Assembly (NCBI GenBank): GCA_002270565.1
Contig: NQMI01000105.1
Span: 1-64,000, forward strand
Length of the DNA stretch: 64,000 nucleotides
Reading direction: 5' to 3'
Origin: Stenocarpella maydis
Lineage: Eukaryota; Ascomycota; Sordariomycetes; Diaporthales; Diaporthaceae
The translations under genes were made by a program, and so were the position numbers. Positions within the stretch are counted from its first letter, which is position 1. Every line of letters begins with the position of its first letter. The notes beneath the pieces are model-generated. The model worked only from the letters and a program-made list of their open reading frames with translations, was not told the DNA's origin and ran no database searches. Below, in pieces: positions 37,695 through 49,797 of this stretch.

Positions 37695-37909
37695 TGTTGG
37701 ATGGGTCACGTATTGCAATACGAGTGGGGTGTTGTTCTTGTATTTCTCTCTGTCTCAAGTAGTGGTGCAGTAAAAGCTATAGCGCCCCACCGCTATCTCG
37801 GGTCTATATATTGGGGGGAAGTTGCTTGTAAGCAACTACGCCCTCTGGCTACAGTACGGTGGCTGTAGCGATAGCCCACCATGTGCTGTTGCACACTACT
37901 ATTGCCACA
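37695..37909 (+). mobile_element. solo LTR, copy 1
   Basis: 215 bp starting TGTTGGATGG and ending TGCCACA, flanked by a perfect 5-bp direct repeat CCGGG (37690-37694 and 37910-37914). A TATATA box lies near its middle. The second copy is at 49305-49519. The terminal TGTTGGA resembles Copia-type LTRs. No internal coding region is present. Confidence 0.88.
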
Positions 37910-39072
37910 CCGGGCAACAGGCCTAGGGTCGGTTAAAAAAGCAATACATTGACAACGCTGACTTGCCTCGTAACTAAGGCGTTGGAAAACACCAAAAATT
38001 CCCAATAAGTAATACAAGCCCACTGGCAACAGCTCAAAGAAAAAAAGAAAGAAAAAAAGAGACCTAAAGGAGCAAGCACCTTGATGACGCGCCCCCTCTC
38101 ACATCTGGCAGGGCGCGCCGTGCCAACATCCATCACGCACCTCCAAGTTTAACCCGATCCAAAGCCCTCCCCTCCCACCTTCGTCACCATCCATGCTGCC
38201 ACCAAACATGCCGTCAAACCTGCCACAAATGCATTCACTTTTCTCCGCCTGTCACACACACACACTCTCTCTCTCGCACACACACAATCTATGTGGCTTA
38301 CTTGCTGGGCAGAATAAGGACTCACAAGACAACCTATTGTTTCAGATAACTAACCCTCCCGCCTATCGTCAAATACCCACGGGGGAGGGTCTTGGCTACG
38401 GGGAAGGGTGGACGCGTTTCCGAGACAAGTCCGCGCTGTATCAGTCGCGTGTAATTCTCCGAGACAAAATCTCAACGGTGCAGGTACACAACCACACACA
38501 CACACCGCAACCGCGGCGCACACGCATGGCTACGGCCTACTTGTGTGTTGCAGCATCCGGTTGGCTGCATCTCAAGCATGCGGCCACGCACGCACTCATC
38601 ACACATACAGACGGTCAGCGATCACAAGAATAATATTAAATTGGCTTGTCTTGGGCCTATGCATCGGAGGGACTGCTGTCTATGTTCCTTCCCCTGGTAC
38701 TAAAACAATATGTCCCGTTCGTAATGAAACCAGTCGCATATTCGGGGGAATTATGTGTAGAAAACGCAGTATATTTCGATGGTGATAGTGTTAAGTCTAC
38801 GTTGCGGGGATATGTTATGTGCTAGATAGATCGCAGCAAGTAATGTGAGATCGATGCTTCTTTGGATCGGAGCACGCCGGCAACGCTGCGCTGTAGGGAT
38901 CCAAGCTGTTATATAAAACATCCAAAAACTCGTGGCGGGCATCACCTGGCAGCATGCATCCACTGCGAGGACGAGCAGCTCTCGGAACACGCAATCGATC
39001 CGAAATCGCCCATCCAACCATTCCTCACGTAGCTCCCTCCGTAGGAAGTCGAGCCGGCTTAGAGAAGCAACA
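37910..39072. other. gene-free stretch
   Basis: 1.2 kb with CA and CT microsatellites (38250-38290 and near 38490) and no supportable gene. Confidence 0.55.
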
Positions 39073-40726
39073 CTATGTCGTGTAGAAGAAGTCAGGCCGG
39101 GTGTCGCCCATCATCTCGAGCTCCGCCTCGTTCTTGTTCGTCGCCCAACCATCGCGCTCTCCGTTTCGGCGCTTCTTGTTCTCCCTCCGGAGGCCTAATG
39201 TCATCAGGAGAGACCCCCCAAATAGGAACAGGACCATGTAGGCGAGCACAACGCCGTGTCCCTGGAAGAAGCGGGGGCTGTTGAAGTAGATGTTCGAAGA
39301 CACCACGCCGTTGAGGTTTCCCCAGCCAATGACGAAGCCGAGGACCACGCCACGCTTGTAGACACCTTCTGTGTTGTTCGCCATCCACGTGATGGTGTTG
39401 GCGATGCAGGGGTAGATACCCGCCGCCCCAAGGAAGGTGCCCGCATACTGAACCCAGGCATCATCTGACCCGAGGAGGATGGCGAAGCCGACGATACCAA
39501 CGGCCGAGACGCAGAGGTTGCAGATCCCACGGGCTTGTGTGCGGTCAGCAACAAAGCCGACGACAACGGTCAGGACGGCAGCCGAGGCATAGGGAGCCAC
39601 GCTGTACAGCTGCTGCTTGACAACGTCACCTGGGGCCGCCACTCCTGCATTCCTGATGATGGTGGGCAGGAACAGACTGAATGCGTAGAGGGGCATGTCG
39701 CAGCCCATGTATATCGCCATGCCCAGCCACATCTTCCAATCCCTCAAGGCCTGCCAGAAGTATCGCATGGAAAAGTCCTCGTGCTCGGCTGATGACTGCT
39801 GGTCAAGCTTCAAACGGCGAACGACCCGAATTCGGTCCTCATCGGATAGGAACCTAGCTTCGTCGGGGAAGTCGTGGACCACCCAGAATGAAATGACCCC
39901 AATGACAACTGTCGCCAGACCTTCCAGGATGAAGATCCATGCCCAGCCAGGCTTGCCTCCCACGCCCGCCATGTTCTCAATGGCAGCAGCAAGGAGACCG
40001 CCGAAGGAGCCAGAGAGCGCGGCAGCCGAGAAGAAGATGGCCTATGCGGGAGGTCAGCTAAAGAACCGTAGGGTGGAGAGGTGCACAGGGCGGATACTCA
40101 CAGCTCGCACGCCAAACTCGGACCTCTTGTACCAGCAGGACAGGTAGTAGTTGATTCCGGGGAACAAACCAGCCTCCGTGAGGCCCAGAAACCATCGTGC
40201 AGCCATGAGCCCGGACCAGTCATGGACAAATCCCATGCCAACCATGCATGCGCCCCACAGCACCCTAGCCGTCGGTTAGCACACGTTTCGGCAAACAGGT
40301 TGTGTCGAAATGGTGTGATTTGGTGACATACATGATGATGGGGATGAATATTGACGGGCGCAGACGCTTCAGGAGGATGTTGGTGAGCGGCTCGAACAGG
40401 GCATAGGAGATGAAGAAGATGGTCAGGGTGTCGTTGTACTGCTGAGTGTTCATCTTCAGGTCCTCGCCCAGTCCGGCAATCTTGGCATTCCCAATATTGG
40501 TGCGGTCAAGAAATGCCAATAGGTACAACAGACTCAGCCAGGGGATCATGACCAGGTCGAGTCTCCAGACAAGTCTCCTGTCGACAGCCGCTCGCTCCTC
40601 CTCTGACAGGTGGGCATCAGGGTCAGGCGGTAGGTCCCGCAGCGTGCCCACAAAGTTCTGCTGGACATCTGTGGCCTTCTCGGTGTCATTGTCAGACATG
40701 TTGGCGGTGTTGGCGGTGATAACCAT
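39073..40726 (-). CDS. MFS permease of the allantoate/anion-cation symporter family (Dal5-like)
   Basis: Three minus-strand exons: 40726-40332, 40264-40102 and 40041-39073, giving 508 aa; an alternative start at 40699 (MSDNDTEK) would remove nine residues. The cytosolic N-terminus is acidic. The first helix region LVMIPWLSLLYLLAFLDRTN leads into IGNAKIAGL, the diagnostic loop of the Dal5/Tna1 group. GLTEAGLFPGINYYLSCWYK lies around TM4-5, GWAWIFILEGLATVVIGVIS around TM6, and six more helices follow. Such carriers take up organic anions (allantoate, nicotinate, pantothenate and similar); the substrate cannot be assigned. No biosynthetic neighbours are adjacent. Confidence 0.88.
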
Positions 40727-41803
40727 TTATTTGATGTCCAGATCGAGACCAGGACAAAAGGCCGGTAGCTTCGTGCAGTCCCTCAAGCCAAATCGGAGTA
40801 GGCGAAAGCTACGAGGTTTTTGTTAGCGTGGGCGTTCTCGAGGCCATTTGGAAAGGATGGGAGGGAAACAGAGTGGGCAGCATATGGCCTAAGGCTAGGA
40901 TCCCGGATTCCTGGACCGAGATGTCTCAGCCAGGGCCGTGGTGGGAGGAACTTCAGACGGGCAGATTGCTTGTGGAGACAGCGCGTGGCAGATACCTTTC
41001 CAGGCTACGATGTGATTGTCTTGGAAATATCTGTCGGAGATATTCATAGGACACAAACCGGTTGCTCCCTTGAAGTGAAAGAAAGACTCAATATGAGAGG
41101 GGGAAGCAGGACTTGATGTCGTGAAGTCAGTGAGGGGTAAGAAGGAAGCGAGGATGAGCGCATGGACTCGGGGGAAACTGAGGTAGTTAATCGACACAAA
41201 AAAAAAGAAAAGAAGAGACAAGGTGTTTCTGTAGCGGAGGCTGCCAGAGAGCCGGGGTTGGGGAAGGCTGACTGGGAGCCGGATAGTAATCACTTGAGGC
41301 ACGAGGGGGTGGAAAAGCAAATATCCAAGCAGCCACGGGGAGTAAAGGGTGAGAAAATAGCGGTATGATGGAGCTGGTGGCTTCTGTTGTTTGAGACGTC
41401 TATGTGCTTACCCTTCGCTCTTGAGCAATTGTTATCCTATGTTCGGTCCAGATATCTGGGATGGTTCTGTGGCGGTTCGGAGGGTGGAATTGGGACTGGA
41501 GCTGTATTTGAGAAGACGGGAGCTTGTCGTCAGCATGCAGGCCGGGAGTGGCGGGCTCTCGGTGGTGACAAATTGTGGCCTCATGTGGGAGCATTTGAGA
41601 TAGTGCAAACGTGGGAAGTAAAGTGAGGGTGTGCCCGTGGGCTCGGGAAGATGGAGAAAACAGCCCGTGCCACTGGTGCGGGCAGACGGTGGGATGATGA
41701 CTGATTGGAGGAGTCAAGGAGTTGGTCCCATCAGCCCCATCAGTCAGTCACTGCTCTGCCTGGTGGTGTGGTTGGAAAGAGCGTAGGAAAGAGCGTGGGG
41801 ATG

Positions 41804-41806
<3 letters not shown>

Positions 41807-41839
<33 letters not shown>
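41807..41839 (+). repeat. (GT)n microsatellite
   Basis: About 16 uninterrupted GT units, roughly 1.1 kb upstream of the MFS permease gene. Confidence 0.95.
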
Positions 41840-41841
<2 letters not shown>

Positions 41842-42572
41842 AGGATGATGAAGTGAACACAGAATGAGTGAGGAAGTGATCCTTGGCCCTCGCCCCTCGC
41901 ACCCTGTCTGCCCTGTACCTTGCAACGGCGGGGTAAGCCTTGGAAGATGATAGGAGGGCCACACACTGCCGGGGCAAAATCTGGGGCTACCGTCGACCTT
42001 GGAAGCTCCAGATCTTGACGGCTAGAATGGCAGGTGCCGCCCGGCGGAGCGGAGAGGGAGGAGACCACCTGCCAGGCCTGTCCAGGGTCCATGAACATGG
42101 ATGGGTACGTACTGATGGACCTGTCCGAGTAAGGGAGTACTGCACACTATGTAGAGCGGTACGGGGGTACAAGGCAAGGCAACAGAGGTACGGGGTACCT
42201 AGGTAGGCAATCGAAGTATGGCACGGCTATCAGGCCATACTGGCATCAATGGGACCGACTTGTTCTCCATGTATATATAATTCCCTCGTTCTCTCATACC
42301 TCTTGTAATACACCACGATACCTATAGTATACCATGGCAACCGCAGCAAACCTTGCAGCCCACAGTAACCTGGGGATACCCCTGGCACCCCCCAGACCTG
42401 CCCGACCTGCCCCAGATGCGGAGGTGGCATCAAAATGTTGGCTCCAGGGTGGGGTTTGGATGGGCCAGTGCGGAGAAACAGTATCACTGGTATTGGAGCA
42501 GCTGGGGTCCGGTTCGATGTGGTTCGAATCACTCCTCGTTTGTTATCTATCTCTCGGCTATCTCTTCCCCTC

Positions 42573-42601
42573 TTTTTTTTTTTTTTTTCAAAAAAAAAAA
42601 A
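42573..42601. repeat. poly-T / poly-A inverted repeat
   Basis: A run of 16 T, one C, then 12 A: a near-perfect palindrome with a one-base centre. Confidence 0.9.
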
Positions 42602-45600
42602 TTGGTGCTTGGCATCATCGACCTTGCTGGCGATAAATCCTCCAAGCTGGCCTTGTGCGTGACTGTACCTAAATACTCAGCATCGTTGCTATCACACGTA
42701 GTGCAGCTTGCCAAGAAGCGACAAGAGGAATTCCGGCACGCAGCATCGGGCAACCACCTCGATTGGGCATCTCATGTCATGTCCCTGCATCTTTCCCTCT
42801 GGAAATGCCGATATCGCACAATTATTCGAGTTTATCGAGCCCCTCGGGTTTCTGTCTACTAAGTAGTGGTTTCTGCTCTGAATGTTATGTCTTGGCCATG
42901 GTTGTTGGCCATCTACGGACGTAGATGCATCCTCTGACAGCCACAAGCTGCCGTGTTGAGCCTCCCTTCTGGGGCGGTTTGCGTGTGTTTCCGGTGCATG
43001 TGCCTGTGCATGTCTTACCGTATCTCGACCACTGCTGGGTCATGTCCCCGCCCAGAGCCTTCAAATGCTCGGCTCACCACAACCACACACGACACATGTG
43101 CCATGCAAACCATTTGGCACTATGGCGGCTGTTCGTGCAGCCTGGCCCTGACATGGCGACAAGATCCGAGACATCACCGCCAGATGATGCCGGCCTGCTG
43201 CCGTCGTGCCCACCGGCGTCGCCATCACAAAACTTATCGTCTTGTGGCTTGAATGCACAGCCAGGCCATCCTCCATCTCTTCACAGGCAGTACCAGCACC
43301 CAACATTGGCAGTGTCTCAGTCCACGGCCAATAATCCTCCAGCCGTGCCACACCTCCATTGGCTCCAGCGCCGGGTCCCTTTTAGGCCCTGGGATCTGAT
43401 ACCGCTGAGCACGACCACCGCATGTCTGAGATCCAACGGTCACACACAGCCATCAGCAGGGTGTGACGATGCTGATTGACACTGTTTTGTACTCTCCTCC
43501 GTCACCGCCACAGCTGAGCCCTCCCTGATTATTGGGCGTGTGGACCTCAGTGCTGCTTTTCTCGCGGCTTCAGAGCAGCGCTGGCCTTGACACCAGCTCC
43601 TCAGCTCCTCCGACCGAGTCATTACCTAGGACGAACTGACGTGCAGCTCCGGCCGCGCTCGGATGGGGAAGAAGGCTGATCGAACACCCGAAGACGTCGA
43701 CCAGTCACTAGCTGAATAGTCCGCTCCCATCACTTGTCGCTAGAGGGCCGAGAACCATCGTCGGCCAGGTCCGTGGCTTAGTAGAAGCGACAGGACTGAC
43801 TGGCCTAGAGTCTAGTGTCCATGCAAGCAGTCGACGTGCCGCGCCGCGCCGGATGGCTTACTGGGTCGAAGCTTCTGGTCCAAGACCGCCACAAGCACTA
43901 TCAAAGGCTAAGCAGCGCTCAAGCTCCTCAACCGCCGCGGGCTTCGGCTACGGGAAGCTTAAACAAACCGTCAGTCTCGGCTTGTAAACCGATACATTTG
44001 TGAACAGGGCCCAAGCGATTGATGCAGTGCAAGGACTTTTGCCAACTCAACAAACACAAGCATCGGCTCCCGGAACACTACCGCGAAGTCGAAGCACACC
44101 ACCAGAAACAGGCTGCATTGCTGACAGTGGGATCCAGCACCATCAATACGTGGCTCGGTTCTGCTCTGCTCTAGGCCCGCGCTACGTTACGAGGTGCTGC
44201 TTGTGGACCTTGTGGTTGTTGAATGACAGACCATCTCTAGCTGGTGCATTTTGTCATCCAGCCTGATGCCGTACTATTCAAGGCTGGCATATGGGGCCTT
44301 GAGCTTGTAGAACAATGCGTCCTTGAACTCTGGATGGGGAGCAAACCCGCGGATGATCCGGATCAGCTGCAAATTGCCAAGATAGTCAGTCAGTCGTAGC
44401 TGTCTTCGTGTCAATTCAAAATCGGCCTCGATTGTCTGTGAAGGGCTCAAGTGGGGCCCTCCGAGACCTGCTGTCCTCGCTGCCGGTCCGCATGACTGAG
44501 GCTCGACCCATGGCCGGCGAGGAGGTCGTCACTGCGTTGCATCGCCGGCGGCAGGAAGTCACCAGTCACAGTGGTTTGGATAAAGAACGGGTTGAAGGTT
44601 GACCTTTCTAGGCAGACCATACGATCAGACGATGGACCCGCGAGATCGCTGCCCAGGTGGCCCGCCGGTGGCTTTGCGAAGCCCAGAGCTCCCGACGAGG
44701 CAATTACCCGGTCGCGTGTGCCACCAAGGGAGCATGGGCTTGCTGCAGCTTCCCGTAAGAGCCTGCGCAAATTTTCCATCGCGGATACTCAGCGCCACGG
44801 TAACGGGACGGGACGAAGCCTCGATAGCGTCTCCTCACCGGTCTTGGGGAGTATAGCAGGGTCCTGGGGCATGAGGAAAAATGAAGCATTCCGCCCCGGA
44901 GTTTGACCTTGGCGTTTGCCATTAGCGCCGCCATGGTTCATGTCGTGTTCTTGGTTGGAGCGCGGCATCTGGGCAATCGAGGCGTGGGGGAAAAGCTTTT
45001 TGCGCAGCCTTCGGTACGCTTAAAAGCTGCATCGGCTCCCACCTCAAGCAACCCTTTCGAGTCGACGATCCTCTGTGCAAGGGAACCCACAAATCCTCGA
45101 GCTACGGGCCTTTTTATTTTATATTTTACTTTTATTTTGGGGTGGAGGGCGCCTACAGCGTCCCGACCGCAGACATTACCTCATACAGACACCTGCGGTG
45201 GCCTCGGGCTAGGCTACTGTGCGTGCCGGCTGCTTGCCTATACTGCCTTGTTCGTGCAAGCAGGGCCAGAGAACCTTAGGACCGGGTTGGGCGGTGCTGT
45301 GGGAAGCACGTGGAGGTAAGACTCGAGAGCTATGCCACTCGGCTGGCCACTTGGGGACCTTCCTAAGGCGGAGAGGCTCCTTAGTGTGAGATACACGGCG
45401 TCCTGCGTCTACGAGTATAGTGTGCAAGGATGCGGGGTGGAAGTCGGGTCAATCTCTTCGGCTGCGATATTGACGTGACCCGAATCCAGGTTGTTTGCCT
45501 TCCATTCTGTTCTCGGGAGGCACCAGCCCCGAAAGACGTTGGGCGGTCTGCGGTGACTGATACCTAGGTATCCAAGCGGCGGAGGTGACACTCAGACGTG

Positions 45601-46846
45601 GACTGCGGCAGCGGTCTCCGAGAAATCGGTCGACCCCAGGTGAAGCAGTCTCCTGCTTGATTACACGACGTGCTTCTATATCTCTTCTTGTGCCACGTCG
45701 CAATTTGTCATCGGAAGAATGGGGGAAAATACGAATGCCGCAGCAGCAGGTCTGAGGGACGACATCTCGAACCCGTCGGTGACTTCTATCCATGGAAATT
45801 CAAAGCGGTAGAGACGGCCAGTGAGCCCCAAAGACAGTCGGCCTGCCAGGTGGTGGATGCCTGCGGTCGGCTCAACTACACCAGCTCGTCACTGTGTCCC
45901 CAGAGTCGAGACATTGTGGTCGGTGTCTCAGACAGTCTGCCCGTCAATGATGTCCTCCGGATCAGGGCATTCGCCGACCCGGGCGACGCTGGGTTAGTCG
46001 TCCCCCACTCCAATGGGAATTGTGTGACGCCGGCCGCCCGGCTGAGACTGTATACATGCATCATTGGTACGCTGGCGGGCAAAGAGACTCAAGAGATGTA
46101 CTGCATATATATATGTTCATATCTTATTTGCTTAGTTTTTTGTAGCTACACGGCACCTGATGCATTCTTACTCTAAAGTTCCAAGACGCGGCCAAGAGGC
46201 ACATGGTGAAATTGTGAGGCACAAACACTGAATCATCTCGAATGGCAGAGTAGGGTTACATGGCTCAGGATCTAAAGTATCTTAGACAACCCTCATATAC
46301 CACCTATAAAGCCTTTATATACTAACATTATTATTATTTCCTTATATATTATATTTAAAATTTTCCATACAAAGTGTTCCTAATGGGTATAACGATTTTT
46401 GTCTAAATTATATACATTAGTAATGCTGGCATGTGGTTGAACCCTGGGATGGACTTCCCGTTGGAGGATGCATCAATTGTGCTTATGTAATCATCAACTG
46501 TTCTGGCTCACCTCGACTTGACTTCGGACCTCACTTGTTTGTCTCGTCCTTCAGCACTGCATCGTGCTAAAAGGCCTTATGTGAGATTCCACGCCGGGAG
46601 TCCCGTGCTGTTTCTTCTACACGGACGGATTTTAGTCAGTTCCGGGCGTTTCCTCACATTATGATCTTGCCTTGACTGGTTCGTCCAACACTGCCTGACC
46701 GAGCCCGTCGTCGAGAGCGCCCCTCCCCTCAACCGTCTGTCCGACAGCCATCTAATCAAGCAGCGTGGTCTCGGGTCACCCGATCATCAGCTCCCCAGCT
46801 CACCGATTGAGTGTATCATCCTCCAGTTTTGCCAATAGCCCATGCC

Positions 46847-49243
46847 ATGGCGCCCAAGACAGTTTGCGTCGTCGGCGCCGGCCCCTCGGGCCTCGTGGCC
46901 GCCAAGACCCTCCTGCACCACCATCACGCCTCCGGCTCCGACTCCCCGCCGGGCTTCTCCGTCACCGTGTACGACGCCCAGCCCCGGATCGGCGGTCTCT
47001 GGCCCACGGAAAGGACGGACACCGCCGGGCTCGTGCACCCCCTCATGGTCCTCAACCAGAGCCGCCACACGGTGCAGTTCAGCGACCTGGCCTGGGCGGC
47101 CAGCGCGCCGCAGCTGCCCCGGGCATGGCATGTGGGGAGGTATCTGCAGAGGTACCTGCGGAGGTACTGCGCCACCGAGGGCGAGCAAGAGGATAAGCTC
47201 TGCCTCAAGCTTGGGTGGAAGGTGGAAAGCACGGTGCCTCTGGATGGGGCGGGGTCTTCTAGGCGGAGGTGGCGGGTGACAGCGAGGTCGACGGAGGGGG
47301 CTGTGGATGAGGCCGAGTTCGACTACTTGCTCATCGCGTCTGGGTTCTTTGGGAAGCCGGCCATACCCGATATCTCGGGGCTGAGGGAGGCGCATGGGAT
47401 CCCGGTGGTGCACAGCAGTCAGTACCGCGATTTGGAGAGCTTACTGCCGAACGCGGGTGGAAATGGAGGCAAGATACTCATTGTTGGGGGGCAGATGTCG
47501 GGTGTGGAAATCGCCGGCACCATCGCCTCGCATCTTTCCTCTGCCGCCAACTCGCCGGGCCCGAATCGAATACCCGGGGCGGAGAAATACACGATTCACC
47601 ACATTGTTCAAAGGCCGACATGGGTTTTCCCATTGTTTACCTCGCCTGTTGCCAACGGCCCTGCGGCGCCATTCCTTCCACTCGACCTCCCGTCCTACAA
47701 TCTGGCCAACCGACCAAAACCACTCACAAACTCCCAGGGCCATATCACCGTGGACGCCGCTCGGATGGTGAATGGGATCTACAAGAACGTGTTGGGCACC
47801 GACCAGTCTGAGTTCTCGCCGCTCCTGGCGCCTACGGGTGAAGACCTCGACAACCCACCCTACCTGGCCGTCAGCGATTGGTACATGGACTTCGTCCGCT
47901 CTGGGCTAATTGAGCTTTCCAAAGGCAAGCTCTCCTCAATATCCGGGAATACCGCCATCGTGTCTTCGCATTCCTCGAACGCCGAATCCACGAGTGTCAC
48001 CGATATTGCCGCCATCGTTCTGGCTACAGGATTCGAGGCAGCCCCTTCACTCGCCTTCCTCCCTACGGATATACAGCAGACTCTAGCGGTTGACCGGTCT
48101 GACCTCGACAACACCGTCCTCCTCGCCTTCCACGGCACCCACCACCCCGCCGTCCCGAACCTAGGCTTTGTCGGCTTCTACCGCAGCCCGTACTGGGGCG
48201 TGATGGAAATGCAGGCGCGCTTCCTGACTGAGCTTTGGGCGCAGCAGCAACAACCTGGCGGTCATCTCAGCCCTTCCATGCAGCACGCCCTTGCGTCCGA
48301 CACCTCTGTATCGCGCTTTGCAGCCCTCCGAACCGACACCCGCGTGTCACAGTTCCCCATGGGTGATTACGCCTTCCTTATGCAAGAATTTGCCTCGGCT
48401 CTTGACCTCGGCATCTTCATGACAGTGGGAGAGACACCGCCCCTCCCCCAAACAGGCCTCCCAATGGACATCCTCACGCCGGCGCGGTACGCATCCAAGG
48501 GCCTGACCGCCGCGCAGCACGCCGAGTTGGACAAGAGCCTGCGGCAGACGAATGAGACGGCGCTGTCGGGACTCGCACAGGGCCGGTTCGTCGCGAGGGC
48601 CGTTTTCAGATCCCTCCTGGGCGAGTGGCAGCTCGAGCGAGACCTCGTGTCCAAGCTGCCATCGCACCCGAGCGGGCACTGGAGTGGCACGGCCCGGTTC
48701 CTCCTCCGGCAGGGCACGGCGGATGGGACCAGGTGTGCCGTTGTCAATGGCACCACCAACGGCGACGGTGCGGGTCATCAGAATGATGACGCTGATGACA
48801 ACGACCCGGGCGTCGAGTACCTATACATCGAGGAGGGCAACTTCACCGCCACTAACGGCATGACCTTCCGTGCGACGAGACGGTACATCTGGCGGTATGA
48901 CGAGAAAGCCGACAAGCTGAGCGTGTGGTTCGCGCGGACGGGGGACAAGTTCTCGCGCAACGACCCGCAGCGCGAGGAGGAGCAGATGAGGGCTGACTAC
49001 CTGTTTCATGAGATTGAGTTCCTCGTCCCCGAGGGCCACGGGCGCGGCGATTACTATAGCAGGGATGGCAAGGGATGGCAGGCCAGGTCGGATCACCTGT
49101 GCGTGGAGGACTTTTACGACGTCAAGTACGAGTTCGTGTTCAATGCTGTGAACCTCAAGGAGTGGAGGATTGGGTATACTGTTAGTGGGCCGCAGAAGGA
49201 TTATACTATTGATGGGACATATAGACGGAAAGCTGCGGGTTGA
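46847..49243 (+). CDS. FMO-like flavin monooxygenase with C-terminal DUF6314 domain
   Basis: Intronless gene of 798 aa starting MAPKTVCVVGAGPSG, with the FAD-binding GxGxxG at residues about 9-14. GGLWPTERTDTAGLVHPLMV is the FMO substrate/FAD region. A second dinucleotide fold ILIVGGQMSGVEIAG (near 47480) would bind NADPH, and IVLATGFEAAPSLAFLP is the FMO ATG motif. From about residue 585 (FRSLLGEWQLERDL through WRIGYTVSGPQKDYTIDGTY) the sequence matches DUF6314, a beta-barrel domain found alone in bacteria and fused to such oxygenases in fungi. Frame and length are intact. FMOs of this class oxidise nitrogen or sulfur in small molecules; the substrate is unknown. The absence of introns contrasts with most neighbours. 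Confidence 0.87.
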   Translation: MAPKTVCVVGAGPSGLVAAKTLLHHHHASGSDSPPGFSVTVYDAQPRIGGLWPTERTDTAGLVHPLMVLNQSRHTVQFSDLAWAASAPQLPRAWHVGRYLQRYLRRYCATEGEQEDKLCLKLGWKVESTVPLDGAGSSRRRWRVTARSTEGAVDEAEFDYLLIASGFFGKPAIPDISGLREAHGIPVVHSSQYRDLESLLPNAGGNGGKILIVGGQMSGVEIAGTIASHLSSAANSPGPNRIPGAEKYTIHHIVQRPTWVFPLFTSPVANGPAAPFLPLDLPSYNLANRPKPLTNSQGHITVDAARMVNGIYKNVLGTDQSEFSPLLAPTGEDLDNPPYLAVSDWYMDFVRSGLIELSKGKLSSISGNTAIVSSHSSNAESTSVTDIAAIVLATGFEAAPSLAFLPTDIQQTLAVDRSDLDNTVLLAFHGTHHPAVPNLGFVGFYRSPYWGVMEMQARFLTELWAQQQQPGGHLSPSMQHALASDTSVSRFAALRTDTRVSQFPMGDYAFLMQEFASALDLGIFMTVGETPPLPQTGLPMDILTPARYASKGLTAAQHAELDKSLRQTNETALSGLAQGRFVARAVFRSLLGEWQLERDLVSKLPSHPSGHWSGTARFLLRQGTADGTRCAVVNGTTNGDGAGHQNDDADDNDPGVEYLYIEEGNFTATNGMTFRATRRYIWRYDEKADKLSVWFARTGDKFSRNDPQREEEQMRADYLFHEIEFLVPEGHGRGDYYSRDGKGWQARSDHLCVEDFYDVKYEFVFNAVNLKEWRIGYTVSGPQKDYTIDGTYRRKAAG

Positions 49244-49272
49244 TGTTTATGGTCATTTAGGCGAGGAATATT

Positions 49273-49668
49273 AATCTATTATTACTCCAATCTATTATTA
49301 TTCCTGTTGGATGGGTCACGTATTGCAATACGAGTGGGGTGTTGTTGTTATAATTCTCTCTGTCTCTCAAGTAGTGGGTACAGTGGGCGTAGCCCACCAG
49401 CCATCTCGGGTCTATATAGTGGGTGATAGTTGCTTAGTAAGCAACTACACCCTCTGGCTACAGTATGGTGGCTGTAGCGATAGCCCACCAATGTGCTGTT
49501 GCACACTACTATTGCTACAATTCCAATCTATTATTATTCCAATCTATTATTATTCCAATCTATTATTATTCCAATCTATTATTATTCCAATCTATTATTA
49601 TTCCAATCTATTATTATTCCAATCTATTATTATTCCAATCTATCATTATTCCAATCTATTATTATTCC
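49273..49668 (+). repeat. 16-bp AT-rich minisatellite, split by a solo LTR
   Basis: Unit AATCTATTATTATTCC. Two units (49273-49304) lie left of the solo LTR and nine (49525-49668) right of it; one left unit and one right unit carry a single-base variant. It begins about 30 bp downstream of the FMO gene. Confidence 0.92.
49305..49519 (+). mobile_element. solo LTR, copy 2
   Basis: 215 bp, same family and orientation as the copy at 37695. Starts TGTTGGATGG and ends TGCTACA, with a perfect 5-bp duplication ATTCC (49300-49304 and 49520-49524). It carries several substitutions and small indels relative to copy 1, so the two are independent insertions. Confidence 0.9.
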
Positions 49669-49797
49669 AACCCCTCCCCTCTCCCCCCGCCCCGGTGGAT
49701 CCCTGGCCTGCTCAACCCTTGTCTACTATGTTTCCGCTGTTCGTTTTTCCCCCATTGCTTCTCTCCCCATTACTTGCCTTGCCATTGCTTGCCAAAA

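Larger units (their letters stand above)
40727..46846. other. 6.1-kb gene-poor region
   Basis: No convincing gene. It has a (GT)n run (41807-41839), a T/A hairpin (42573-42601), purine-rich tracts upstream of the MFS gene, and an AT-rich block at 46270-46430. A possible minus-strand terminal exon at 44274-44366 reads like protein but has no partner exon. Frames of up to 184 codons (42925-43479, 45670-46176) have no motifs. Confidence 0.5.

Noticed and set aside
42440..42545. GGTTCGAATC-like box suggesting a tRNA gene
   Set aside because: The flanking bases do not form a five-pair T stem and no A box or acceptor stem is found at the right distance.
44274..44366. Possible minus-strand terminal exon (LIRIIRGFAPHPEFKDALFY ...) after a GCAG acceptor
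   Set aside because: Protein-like, but no donor exon in a consistent phase was found upstream; left as unproven.
45670..46176. 168-codon plus-strand frame
   Set aside because: No domain, no plausible composition and an unexplained AT-rich end; not called.
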